This document shows positions 24,720 to 33,863 of a DNA stretch of 49,403 bases, in pieces. Position numbers and translations under genes: made by a program. Position 1 is the stretch's first letter; the number at the start of each line of letters is the position of its first letter. The DNA is from Lachnospiraceae bacterium (GTDB taxonomy: Bacteria; Bacillota; Clostridia; Lachnospirales; Lachnospiraceae), in the NCBI GenBank assembly GCA_017474455.1, contig JAFVHP010000038.1:1-49403 (forward strand), given 5' to 3'. Below the pieces are notes generated by a model. The model was given only the letters and a program-made list of their open reading frames with translations, searched no databases and was not told where the DNA came from.

Positions 24720-25888
24720 TATCCTGTCACTTTCCGCACAACTTCGATAATGCGTTCCATATCTTCATCCGTATTCTTGATGTCGCTGGGCAGACAGAGA
24801 CCTGTGTCAAATATGGCCTCGGAAACACTGTCTTCACCGCCGTTTACGATCAGTTCCTCAGCGGGATCTTTGATAAAGTCGCAGTCCGCGAACACCGGCT
24901 GAAGGTGCATGGGTTTCCAGATGGGCCTCGACTCAATATTCTCTTCCTGGAGCGCGCTGAACAGCTTCAGCGGATCGAACCGGAGCTTTCTGTCAAAGCA
25001 GATGCAGGTCAGCCAGCAGTTTGCGTAAGAAGTGCTTTCCGGATCATCCTGCGGGACGGGGTTCAGGCTGATGCCGGACAGATCCGCAAACGCTTCCCTG
25101 TACCGTTCCCTGATCATCTGTTTCTTTCTGACGTGCTCGTCCAGATGCAGGAGCTGCCCCCTGCCGATCCCGGCCACGACATTGCTCATGCGGTAATTAT
25201 AGCCGATCTCCGAATGCTGGTAATACGGCGCTGGGTCCCTTGCCTGTGTCGAAAGGAACCTCACCTTCCTGACCGCTTCCTCATCATCCGATATGAACAT
25301 TCCCCCGCCGGAGGATGTAATGATCTTATTGCCGTTAAAGGAAAGTATCCCGTACCTGCCGTAAGTACCGCACTTTTTGCCCTTATAGACGCTGCCCAGC
25401 GCCTCGGCCGCATCTTCGATAAGCGGGACACCGTGCTCTGTGCAGATACTTTTGATCTCATCCAGCTTTGCGGGCGTACCGTACAGGTCGACGACTATAA
25501 CGGCCTTCGGATGGGGGTACTTTTCAAAAGCTGCCCTGAGCGCGGCGGGCGACATATTCCAGGTATCTTTTTCCGAATCTATGAATACCGGCGTCGCGTA
25601 CTGGTAGCAGACCGGGTTGCAGCTGGCTGAAAATGTCAGGTCCTGGCAGAATACGACATCACCCGGGCGGATACCGGCCAGTATCACCGCCATGTGTATG
25701 GCAGCCGTACCCCCGCTGAGGGCTGCCGCATGACCGATCCCCTCGTAAGCGGCTATCTCTTCTTCAAAGCTGTTGACATTGGGGCCGAGCGGCGCGACCC
25801 AGTTCGTCACGAACGCTTCCTTTACGAATTCCTGCTCTTCACCATGCATGGTAGGTGATGAAAGCCAGATCTTCTTTTTATTTTCCAT
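24719..25888 (-). CDS. PglE-like UDP-4-keto-sugar aminotransferase (DegT/DnrJ/EryC1 family)
   Basis: A PLP enzyme that places an amino group at C4 of a UDP-4-keto-6-deoxy-HexNAc. With start at ATG 25888 (GGAGCAGGAA upstream) it is 389 aa; longer frames to 25903 or 25912 have weaker sites. IWLSSPTMHGEEQEFVKEAF at the N-terminus, LSGGTAAIHMAVIL, IEDAAEALGS and the PLP lysine K188 in SFNGNKIITSSGGG are typical of PglE. It sits between the PglF-type dehydratase and the PglC-type transferase, the order expected for a bacillosamine-like pathway. A 39-base gap upstream contains a small CCGG hairpin of uncertain meaning. Confidence 0.92.
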   Translation of the reverse strand: MENKKKIWLSSPTMHGEEQEFVKEAFVTNWVAPLGPNVNSFEEEIAAYEGIGHAAALSGGTAAIHMAVILAGIRPGDVVFCQDLTFSASCNPVCYQYATPVFIDSEKDTWNMSPAALRAAFEKYPHPKAVIVVDLYGTPAKLDEIKSICTEHGVPLIEDAAEALGSVYKGKKCGTYGRYGILSFNGNKIITSSGGGMFISDDEEAVRKVRFLSTQARDPAPYYQHSEIGYNYRMSNVVAGIGRGQLLHLDEHVRKKQMIRERYREAFADLSGISLNPVPQDDPESTSYANCWLTCICFDRKLRFDPLKLFSALQEENIESRPIWKPMHLQPVFADCDFIKDPAEELIVNGGEDSVSEAIFDTGLCLPSDIKNTDEDMERIIEVVRKVTG

Positions 25889-25927
25889 TTCCTGCTCCGT
25901 CATCCGGCACAATGTACCGGGTATTGT

Positions 25928-27787
25928 TTATTTTCCTGTATATGTCGGCACGATCGCCCTCACATAGGAGCGGATGTCCTCTGATTCTTCCGTGGCGGCT
26001 TTTCTGAGAGCCTCCAGCTGTTCATAGAATTTTTCTTCATCATACTCCAGAGGCCTGCCGATATGGATCTGCCGGTTGGCAGTATCCTTAAGCCCTTCCT
26101 CGCTCATCAGCATCTCCTCATAGAGCTTTTCTCCGGGCCTAAGGCCTGTGAACCGGATCTCGATATCCTCTCCTTCTTTGAGGCCGGAGAGCCTGATCAG
26201 ATTCCTGGCAAGGTCCAGTATCCTGACGGGTTCGCCCATATCCAGGACGAATATCTCCCCGCCCTTCGCGTATGCCCCGGCCTGGAGCACAAGGGACACG
26301 GCTTCAGGTATCGTCATAAAATAACGGATAATGTTGGGATCCGTTACGGTGACGGGACCGCCGGCCGCGATCTGCTTTTTAAAGAGCGGGATCACACTTC
26401 CGTTGCTGCCAAGGACATTGCCGAAACGGACAGCGACAAAGTTGGTATCCGAATGCCGGTTGAATGTCTGAATGATCATTTCACAGATCCGCTTGCTGGC
26501 ACCCATTATGCTGGTCGGATTGACCGCCTTGTCGGTCGATATCAGGACAAAGCGCTCTACCCCGCAGTCTGCTGCCGCCTGGGCACACTTCCATGTCCCC
26601 ATAACGTTATTCTTGATCGCTTCGCACGGACTGTTCTCCATCAGTGGAACATGCTTATGGGCAGCCGCATGATACACGATATCCGGCTTGTACTGTTTGA
26701 ATATATTCTCCATCCTCAGGGTATTCCTGACAGACGCGATCAGTACCGTCAGGGCAAGCTCCGGATATTTGGTCCGCAGTTCCTGTTCAATGTCATAGGC
26801 GTTATTTTCGTAGATATCAACGATCACCAGTCTTGAAGGCTTATGCCCCGCTATCTGCCTGCAGAGCTCGCTTCCGATCGATCCGCCGCCGCCGGTGACC
26901 AGCACGCATTTCCCGCTCACGTATCCGATGATGGAGTCGATATCGATCGATACGGGCTCTCTTCCCAGAAGGTCTTCCACCTCCACGTCCCGGAGGGTGG
27001 AGACAGAGACTTCACCGTTTATCAGCTGGTACATGCCGGGCAGCGTCCTCAGCTTGCAGCCAGTCTCCTGACAGATCTGAAGGATCTTTTTACGCTCGGC
27101 CGCAGGGATGGAGGGTGCGGCAAGGATGATCTCGTCGATCCTGTATCGCTTGGCGGATTCGATGATCTGGTCACGTCCGCCGACGACCCTTATGCCCTGG
27201 ATATACCTGCCCCACTTGCCTTTGTCATCATCGATGATGCAGCGGATCACCATGGTCGAGAAGTGCGAGCCTATGATCTCCTTGATAATGATATTGCCCG
27301 CTTCGCCTGCCCCGATGACCATGACCTGGATATTGTTGAACCGGTTTTCCTTCCGGTGTTTCAGGCTCCTGAAAAACCGGTAGGAGAAGCGGCTGGCGAA
27401 GACCAGCGCGATCAATATGAAGATATAAAGGAAATAGTAGCTCTTCGGTGCCGGCTGCTGTGACGTCCTGAACACCTGCAGCAGGACGATATTTGAAAGG
27501 CCGGAAATGATGCACGCGATCACGAGGCTGATCAGTTCGCTCTCCCCGGCAAACGCCCACAGACTGCTGTAAAGCCTGAACAGATAAAAGAGCATAAGCG
27601 TCAGGATGATGGCGAACGGCAGCGCTTTCGTGACAGGCTCAAGGAAATACCGCGGTATCTGGTCCATACGGAACTCGTATCTGACCAGAAGGGAAAGATA
27701 GCTCGCCGCGATCACACTGATGATGTCGTATATGATCAGTGCGGTCCTCCTGTACAGGAGTTTGAAATTAAACTGTTTTATATTCAT
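25928..27787 (-). CDS. PglF/CapD-type membrane UDP-GlcNAc 4,6-dehydratase
   Basis: Removes water from UDP-GlcNAc to give UDP-2-acetamido-2,6-dideoxy-4-keto-glucose. From ATG 27787 the protein is 619 aa. Four membrane segments occupy residues 10-140. A first Rossmann region has MVIGAGEAGNIIIKEI, and the catalytic SDR domain has VLVTGGGGSIGSELCRQI, AAAHKHVPLMENSP and STDKAVNPTSIMGASKR with the Met-x3-Lys pair of this subgroup. The family name covers PglF, WbpM and FlaA1. Restoring the frame of the preceding ligase-like gene makes the two overlap by 20 bases. The start has GAGG close by; the TTG at 27805 is less likely. Confidence 0.94.
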   Translation of the reverse strand: MNIKQFNFKLLYRRTALIIYDIISVIAASYLSLLVRYEFRMDQIPRYFLEPVTKALPFAIILTLMLFYLFRLYSSLWAFAGESELISLVIACIISGLSNIVLLQVFRTSQQPAPKSYYFLYIFILIALVFASRFSYRFFRSLKHRKENRFNNIQVMVIGAGEAGNIIIKEIIGSHFSTMVIRCIIDDDKGKWGRYIQGIRVVGGRDQIIESAKRYRIDEIILAAPSIPAAERKKILQICQETGCKLRTLPGMYQLINGEVSVSTLRDVEVEDLLGREPVSIDIDSIIGYVSGKCVLVTGGGGSIGSELCRQIAGHKPSRLVIVDIYENNAYDIEQELRTKYPELALTVLIASVRNTLRMENIFKQYKPDIVYHAAAHKHVPLMENSPCEAIKNNVMGTWKCAQAAADCGVERFVLISTDKAVNPTSIMGASKRICEMIIQTFNRHSDTNFVAVRFGNVLGSNGSVIPLFKKQIAAGGPVTVTDPNIIRYFMTIPEAVSLVLQAGAYAKGGEIFVLDMGEPVRILDLARNLIRLSGLKEGEDIEIRFTGLRPGEKLYEEMLMSEEGLKDTANRQIHIGRPLEYDEEKFYEQLEALRKAATEESEDIRSYVRAIVPTYTGK

Positions 27788-27890
27788 GATCCTCGCGATA
27801 AACAAGCGGTATTATCGAAAGCAGCAAAAGTACCGTCATCGGATTGCACAGGTGGTAGACCCATTCAACCATGCCGGTCATCATAAAAGC
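27768..27890 (-). pseudogene. Frameshifted C-terminal tail of the O-antigen-ligase-like protein
   Basis: The main frame stops at 27881 (TGA), but another frame from about 27890 encodes 40 residues. They form the expected last membrane segment: MTGMVEWVYHLCNPMTVLLL and a basic end, then TAA at 27770-27768. GMVEW and HxCNPMT are typical of the end of related membrane ligases/polymerases. One extra base after the Met codon at 27892-27890 would restore one chain of about 897 aa. The stop then overlaps the next gene's start, as at most junctions here. Confidence 0.72.
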
Positions 27891-30460
27891 ATTATAGCGG
27901 CAAAAGGCAGACAGGCACAGCCGTGATCTGTCCTGCCTGCTCTATTATAATACATACCGGCGCGGATTGCTCCTGCCAGCAGCATAAGCACGAACAGCGC
28001 ACCGGCGATGATGCCGTGGTCATAACTTACCTGCAGGTAGGTATTATGCGCATGTACGGAGATCTCCCCGTCCGGAAGCTCGCAGCCCATTACGTCATGG
28101 CCTGTCAGATTCATATTTGAAAGATAAGCCCTGTAATAGTCAAGACGGCCGTTGGCATATTCTTCTATCGTATCCTCCTCCGCGGGCAAAGACGTTCCTT
28201 CTTCCTGCGCGGCCTGATCCGCAGCCATATTCTCCGCCGGATCCTTATCCCCCAGTGAGGCGGCGTATGTCCCTATCCCTGTCTCGGCCACCATTGCGGC
28301 GACCTCCTCGTGCTGTTCGGGAGTAATGTCGTACTCGGTCTCCCACCATATATGCCTGTCCGGATCCATACTGAAGGCGAATTTTGCTTCCTCCGTATTG
28401 AACAGCTTATTTGAAAATATGGTGGCGAATCTTTCAATGCTGATGTAATAGACAGACCCCACATGCCTGCCGCGCATTACCTCTTCCGGATAGTTTTCCA
28501 TTTTGAACAGATCCGGTTCCCCCACAATGGCCGGGATCACTCTCTGTGCGGTAAAAGCCTGCGGGAAGACCAGCACGGCGGCTGCGGCCATAATAATATA
28601 CAGCAGGAGCATCCTGCCGGCCATCCTGCGCGATGCCGATACGAGGACAAATACCATGAACAGCATGAACAGTACCGCTATGATACCGGTTCTGGACATA
28701 GTGAACAGAAGATACGTGCAGGAAAGCCCCACGGCAAAGAGTTCTTTCCACATTAAAACGATCATTTTCCCATATCCGGGGAAGCTTTCTTTGCTGCCTG
28801 CGATCCGGCAGAATCTGTCAATGGCCAGCGAGATGGCGGCACAGATGACGACGCTTAAATAGACCGCCGTTACCGTCACAGTATGAAAATGCATGGAATA
28901 TCTGGTATAGAGATAACTGAGGAAATACCGGTGGCAGAGACAGTAGACGACGCACAGCATAAAGTGCAGTACAATGCCGCGGGCAAGATACCTGTAAAAT
29001 TCTCCCCGCTCCGGCCACAGGAAATAACGGATACCGAAAAGAACGGAAGACAGGACCAGAAGCACTGTCCATCCCCTTGTATTCCTGAAGACCAGGCTGA
29101 GAATAAAGAACGCAGCTGCCGGCACGGCAAACCAGAGGCAGAATCTCCTGCCCGGCCCTTTTTGCATTGTGTCCCGGTGCATGAACCTGTCTGCCAGTTC
29201 CGCGACGGTCGCGGCAATGACCGCGCCCGTGCAGACAACAGCCCCGTACAGAAGCCTTGACGATCTGTTTATCTTTTCAAATTCCTCTGAAATATCCGGC
29301 GTGACCTTTCCCCGCCTGTACAGCACAAAGCACACGATGCCGGAAACGATGATCCATGCAGCCGCGGCATACGCCTTGTTCCTGATACGGGAACGATCCG
29401 GGGCATCGCCGCATCCTGCTGCGGGCAGCGCCATCACGGCCAGCATGACACTGAACCAGATCAGCATTGCCCGTTCCGCGATATCATGATCCAGATCCAC
29501 AAGGCCGTTCTGGTAATTGCAGCAATAGTACAGTATAACGGCTATGCATACACAGATCAGGATCCCTTTCAGCTTTCCGGGTAAGTCCGCAGGTATCGTG
29601 ATACGGATATTGCTCTGTCCCGCCTCTTTATCCAATGACGGATAAGCATACAGCACAAAACCCGACAGGAGAACAAACAGCAGGATTCCCGCCGTATAGA
29701 TCAGAAGATCAGGAAGGCGCATGTCGAACCGTTTGAATGCCCAGACCTCCGTAAGGAATACGGCTGAAGACAATATGATCACCGGCGTCAATACCGGACG
29801 GATGCTTTGACGGACGGTAACAGGCGAAACTGCCCTGCTTTTTCTGAAGATCAATATGGAAACAGCCGCGGCGGCAAGTACCGAAGCCGCAGTGATAAGG
29901 ATCTTGATCCCGGCAGGAAGGGCTGTTTTGTAATACAGGCTGCCGGCCAGCCTTTTTCCTGCAAGCCCCTCATCATTGACCAGGGCGTTGTCAAACGCAG
30001 GACCTTCCAGCAGCGGATCGGACAGGCCGATCTCTACTGTACCCGAAGGGGTCTTCAGGATACACAGGTAACTGTCCCCGGGCACTGTGTCGGCGTCCAC
30101 CCTGAAAACAGCTGTGCCGTCATAATCCGGAGCGTCAAGGAACGCCGCTTCATAAGCGATCTGTATGGGTCTTGACCCGTTTTCGATATGGTACAGATGG
30201 AGCCTGAGCCGGTCAGTATCCTTAACACTCCCCGTATACAGATTTATCCTGTCAAGATGGTCTCTGGAGGCTGTAAAAAAGCCGCCGGCATTGCCGCCGG
30301 CTGCTGCCACCGTATATTCCGCGACCGCTTCCCGGCCATCCGTTACTGCCGTGCCCTGTCTGATAACATCAAGGTCCCAGACACAGAATACAAAGACAGC
30401 GGCCAGTATCAGAATGCACAGAATAAGACCGTTCCTGCGCGGCCACAACCTTAATGTCAT
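27881..30460 (-). CDS. O-antigen ligase/polymerase-like membrane protein (3' frameshift)
   Basis: An 859-aa protein, large for its class. An N-terminal membrane anchor is followed by an extracellular beta-rich region (residues about 40-175, a jelly-roll-like segment that may bind sugar), then about 12 membrane segments. A large external loop near residues 660-790 is followed by AHNTYLQVSYDHGII, which resembles the HNxYLQ motif of Wzy_C/WaaL-type ligases and oligosaccharyl-transferases. It may join lipid-linked glycan to an acceptor or polymerise it. The gene starts at ATG 30460 with GGAGCCGG upstream and a four-base overlap. As read it stops 40 codons early (see 27768-27890). In a Gram-positive cell the acceptor would be protein or wall polymer; this is inferred. 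Confidence 0.8.
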   Translation of the reverse strand: MTLRLWPRRNGLILCILILAAVFVFCVWDLDVIRQGTAVTDGREAVAEYTVAAAGGNAGGFFTASRDHLDRINLYTGSVKDTDRLRLHLYHIENGSRPIQIAYEAAFLDAPDYDGTAVFRVDADTVPGDSYLCILKTPSGTVEIGLSDPLLEGPAFDNALVNDEGLAGKRLAGSLYYKTALPAGIKILITAASVLAAAAVSILIFRKSRAVSPVTVRQSIRPVLTPVIILSSAVFLTEVWAFKRFDMRLPDLLIYTAGILLFVLLSGFVLYAYPSLDKEAGQSNIRITIPADLPGKLKGILICVCIAVILYYCCNYQNGLVDLDHDIAERAMLIWFSVMLAVMALPAAGCGDAPDRSRIRNKAYAAAAWIIVSGIVCFVLYRRGKVTPDISEEFEKINRSSRLLYGAVVCTGAVIAATVAELADRFMHRDTMQKGPGRRFCLWFAVPAAAFFILSLVFRNTRGWTVLLVLSSVLFGIRYFLWPERGEFYRYLARGIVLHFMLCVVYCLCHRYFLSYLYTRYSMHFHTVTVTAVYLSVVICAAISLAIDRFCRIAGSKESFPGYGKMIVLMWKELFAVGLSCTYLLFTMSRTGIIAVLFMLFMVFVLVSASRRMAGRMLLLYIIMAAAAVLVFPQAFTAQRVIPAIVGEPDLFKMENYPEEVMRGRHVGSVYYISIERFATIFSNKLFNTEEAKFAFSMDPDRHIWWETEYDITPEQHEEVAAMVAETGIGTYAASLGDKDPAENMAADQAAQEEGTSLPAEEDTIEEYANGRLDYYRAYLSNMNLTGHDVMGCELPDGEISVHAHNTYLQVSYDHGIIAGALFVLMLLAGAIRAGMYYNRAGRTDHGCACLPFAAIMLL

Positions 30461-32043
30461 GATTCCGGCTCCTTATCAGGTCCCAGGGTCCCGGCGGCGG
30501 CATCAAATGATGAAGACCTTACTTTCTCCCTGACCACGTACTGCGGGGAGCGGTTTACAGAGATATAGGTCCTGCCGATGTACTCTCCCGCAAGGCCGAG
30601 GATCAGCATGATCATGCCTCCGATAAAAACGATCATGCACATCAGGGCTGAAAAGCCGGCCGGAACAGCGGGATTGACCAGTTTTTTAATGAATGTGTAA
30701 AGGCCGTACAGAAAACCTGCGGCCGCAAGTATAAAGCCTGCCCATGTTGAAAGTCTGAGAGGCATCACGGAAAAAGACGTAAAGCCGTTCATCCACAGGG
30801 ATATAAGCCTGCCGAAGGTATATCCGCTGGATCCGCTCTCCCGTTCCCTGTGCTCTACCGGTACATTGACTATCCTCGATGTGGCACGAAGTACCAGGCC
30901 GATCAGATATGGATAAGGATTCTCATACCTGACCACCTCGTCCGCGACATAGCGCCGGATGGCGAAATAGCTCGAGACGTAAAGGTCCTTCGGTTTGCCG
31001 ATCATGATCCTGGCCATTGTTTCATTCAGCCACGTACCGAGATTCCTGAAGGCAGAATGCTTCTTATGGTCATATTTGGCATAGGCGGCGTCTGCCCCGT
31101 TTTCCAGTGCTTCGATGAGTCTGGGCGCCTCGGAAGGCGGTGTCTGGCCGTCGTCGTCAAGACAGACGATGATCTCGCCCGCTGAGGCCCTGATACCGGC
31201 CATCAGCGCGCTGTGCTGTCCGAAATTACGGGCAAAATCTATGCCTGTCCGCCGGCTTCCAGACTCAGTCAGGTCCTGTATGGTCTTCCATGTATCATCC
31301 GGCGAAGCGTCGTTTACCATAATGATCTCATAGGATGTGATCCCGGCCAGAGCCATGGTATCATCTATATCTTTCACGACACCGGGAAGTGTCCCCTCGC
31401 TCCTGTAACAGGGGATAACAAAGGAGACATATATGCTTCCGGCTCCGGGGAAAAGCTGACCCGGGAGGGTATCTTTGTCACGGCACAGTCTGTAGAATTT
31501 TTCCCTCGTCAGGGTCATCAGGTACATATCGGCCGTAGTTTTATCACTGCAGACGATATCAGGAAGATAACTGTCTACTTCAAAACCGACCTTGACAAAA
31601 CTTTTCATCGAAGCCAGGTTATAGGTGAACATCCTGGCACAGACGCATCTTACACCAAGTCTGGAAAAACAGTATTCCAGCGCCATGGCCATCGCCTCAG
31701 CAGCATAACCTTTTCCCAGCGCGTCTTCTTCCCCGATGAAAAAACCGGTCTCTACGGGAATGCTGTCCGGATCCGACAGATACGTCTTCATATCGTTGAA
31801 CACGACACAGCCGACAGGTCTGTGATCCCTGTCAGCTTCCAGTATCATCAGATGAAGCACATCGCCGGTCTCAACACTGTTATGGAAGTATTCCTGTTCT
31901 TCCTCCAGTGTGATCCTTGTCCTGAAAATATAATTCATCCGTACGCGGTCGGCATTGCGGAAGCGTATTACGTCCCGGCAGTCCTCCAGCGTCATTTTAC
32001 GAAGTGCAAGCCTTTCGCTTTCTGCTATAAATTCCTGGTTCAT
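30457..32043 (-). CDS. Fusion of a GNAT acetyltransferase with a polyprenyl-phosphate glycosyltransferase (GtrB/ArnC/DPM1-like GT2)
   Basis: The 528-aa chain has two parts. Residues 8-175 are a RimJ/RimL-type N-acetyltransferase: LRKMTLEDCRDVIRFRN, ETGFFIGEEDALGKGYAAEA (acetyl-CoA binding) and NLASMKSFVKVGFE. Residues 205-510 are GT2 of the GtrB type: YVSFVIPCYRSEGTLPGVV, EIIMVNDASPDDTW, FGQHSALMAGI, CLDDDGQTPP, RERESGSSGYTFGRL, then two C-terminal membrane segments. The GT2 half should make undecaprenyl-phosphate-sugar for use outside the membrane. The GNAT half may acetylate an amino sugar; it could stand in for PseH, but this is a guess. It starts in a TAATG junction with the upstream membrane protein, which may be the transferase using its product. 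Confidence 0.9.
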   Translation of the reverse strand: MNQEFIAESERLALRKMTLEDCRDVIRFRNADRVRMNYIFRTRITLEEEQEYFHNSVETGDVLHLMILEADRDHRPVGCVVFNDMKTYLSDPDSIPVETGFFIGEEDALGKGYAAEAMAMALEYCFSRLGVRCVCARMFTYNLASMKSFVKVGFEVDSYLPDIVCSDKTTADMYLMTLTREKFYRLCRDKDTLPGQLFPGAGSIYVSFVIPCYRSEGTLPGVVKDIDDTMALAGITSYEIIMVNDASPDDTWKTIQDLTESGSRRTGIDFARNFGQHSALMAGIRASAGEIIVCLDDDGQTPPSEAPRLIEALENGADAAYAKYDHKKHSAFRNLGTWLNETMARIMIGKPKDLYVSSYFAIRRYVADEVVRYENPYPYLIGLVLRATSRIVNVPVEHRERESGSSGYTFGRLISLWMNGFTSFSVMPLRLSTWAGFILAAAGFLYGLYTFIKKLVNPAVPAGFSALMCMIVFIGGMIMLILGLAGEYIGRTYISVNRSPQYVVREKVRSSSFDAAAGTLGPDKEPES

Positions 32044-33863
32044 TAAGGATCCTCTCTGACTATCCTGTAGATCGTGAAAGCTTCTTCGATTTTATCATAT
32101 TCCATAAGGGAAATGGGGATGCCTTTCGCCGCGTAATACCCGGTGAGCCAGCTGTTGTCGGCATGGCACGCCGCGGCATAGAAACAGTTCTCATCATCCA
32201 GAAGCGCCTGTTCCATCGATGAAAAACCAAAAGCAGCCAGCTTCTTTTCATACAGCGGGCTCTTGCACGCCCAGCCGCCCATGATATCATGATTGGCCGG
32301 GATGTTATCCGAGTATCCCATCTCGTATACTTTTTCGGAATATGCCACAGTGGAATATACATCCGTAAACAGGAAAATGTCCGGATGGTCGTTCAGATAA
32401 TCCCGGTACGCACGGTTCGCAGTATTGACCTCCTCCCGCTCTGAAAGTTCGTTCATCACTGCACCATCCTGCCGGTACAGCAGGGCAAAACATAAAAGCG
32501 CCGTAAGGAGGACATACAGCAAATACCTCTTTGACCGTTTCCGCATGACTGACATAAGCAAAAGGAGCAGGGCTCCCGTTTCAAGCAGGAACAGGCCTCC
32601 TGTGACCCTCTCGGGGACTCTCCGCCTGAATATCATGAAAAGCCAGAGGCTGCTCCGGCAGGCAAAGAGGAGGAAAACATTGAGCAGCTGCTGCTTTTGT
32701 CCCAGTACGATCACAAAAAGATACAGCACGGCTGTAAGCACTGCCGGCGCACCGTCGGTAAAGTGCGTGATCCTGTACCGGTACTCCAAAAGCGCCCGTT
32801 TCATTTCTCCGCTGACCGAATAACTCTCCTCATATACCTCCTGCGCTCTGTCCGCGGCTTTTTGCATAAGCGCATCGTCGATGCCCTCGTCCAGGCCGAA
32901 ATTGTAATTGTTGAGTAGGACCGCCTGTTCGCGTGTCACACCGATCCCGTCATAAAACGCCGGATCGTCATCATACTCCGGAAGCTCTGACAGATAATAG
33001 TCATAAAGCCTGGTACGCTCGTCGAACAGATGCGTAAAGCTTCTCCAGGACCGGCCGGACAATGCGGCAAGGTCTGTACATTTCAATACGAGGAAGACCG
33101 CCGCTGCCAGTACCATGAATCTTAACGCGCCGCCGGCCGCCTTAAGGAAACCGCGCGTAAAGCGCTCTCTTTTGCCTGCGTCAGTTCCGGTATTTTCATC
33201 CGTGTATTCATTGAAGTATCCGGAAAAGGCAATAAGGAGGATGAACGGGGAAAGCAGAAGGGTCATCTCCGTCCGGACCGCGAAGGACAGACCGAGGACT
33301 ACCAGCGCCGCTTTTGACCTGCGCGTATAGACCAGTGCGGCAGCAGCGAGCATGAGCCATCCGGCTGTCATCGTATACTGCAGGACGATAAGTGAACGCA
33401 GGGATACGGAAGAAGCAATGAACGGAGAAAGAATGCCGAGGAGCAAAAGCGCCTTGTCCGGCTTCTCGCCGTTCCTGCCCGCGTCTGCAAAAGCCTGTTC
33501 AGTAAGACAATAGGAAAAGATACCTGCGCTGCCCGCCTGACACAGGATAAGGAACGAGCCGTATACGCCGCCGCGGTTCAGGGTATACAGCGTCTTCGGA
33601 ATAAACGCAATTATCCTGTACAGTACCGCGATCAGCGCGCTGACAGGGTACAGCATCTGGATATTGCGGCTCTCCGGAGTACCGGTATATACGCCGGACA
33701 GTATGTCCTTCATCAGGACGTCATCGTTCAGATCGAACCAGAAACGGTACCTGAGCGAAAGCAAAACAAGAAGGCACAATGCGGATAATCCGGCTGCAGC
33801 GGCAGCCGGACTGATCATTTTCCTGTCTTTACGGACAATTCCGTGTCCTTCAGTTCTCCGCAT
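32043..33863 (-). CDS. Large multi-span membrane protein, possible GT-C glycosyltransferase
   Basis: A 606-aa protein with about 11 hydrophobic segments. The first external loop contains FDLNDDVLMKDILSG near residue 45, an acidic stretch placed as in GT-C enzymes that use polyprenyl-phosphate sugars. A long acidic external loop (residues about 270-350) and a C-terminal soluble part of about 110 residues follow. I do not recognise a named family. The ATG at 33863 has TGAGG six bases upstream and overlaps the WecE-type gene by 14 bases; the longer TTG start at 33875 is less likely. The next gene makes GtrB-like polyprenyl-phosphate sugar, so this protein may be the transferase partner; this is inferred from order. 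Confidence 0.72.
   Translation of the reverse strand: MRRTEGHGIVRKDRKMISPAAAAAGLSALCLLVLLSLRYRFWFDLNDDVLMKDILSGVYTGTPESRNIQMLYPVSALIAVLYRIIAFIPKTLYTLNRGGVYGSFLILCQAGSAGIFSYCLTEQAFADAGRNGEKPDKALLLLGILSPFIASSVSLRSLIVLQYTMTAGWLMLAAAALVYTRRSKAALVVLGLSFAVRTEMTLLLSPFILLIAFSGYFNEYTDENTGTDAGKRERFTRGFLKAAGGALRFMVLAAAVFLVLKCTDLAALSGRSWRSFTHLFDERTRLYDYYLSELPEYDDDPAFYDGIGVTREQAVLLNNYNFGLDEGIDDALMQKAADRAQEVYEESYSVSGEMKRALLEYRYRITHFTDGAPAVLTAVLYLFVIVLGQKQQLLNVFLLFACRSSLWLFMIFRRRVPERVTGGLFLLETGALLLLLMSVMRKRSKRYLLYVLLTALLCFALLYRQDGAVMNELSEREEVNTANRAYRDYLNDHPDIFLFTDVYSTVAYSEKVYEMGYSDNIPANHDIMGGWACKSPLYEKKLAAFGFSSMEQALLDDENCFYAAACHADNSWLTGYYAAKGIPISLMEYDKIEEAFTIYRIVREDP

Noticed and set aside
25889-25927. CCGGTAC/GTGCCGG hairpin before the PglE-type gene as a terminator
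   Set aside because: It has a G-T pair, no T-run, and lies in a tightly packed operon; it was only noted in the gene entry.
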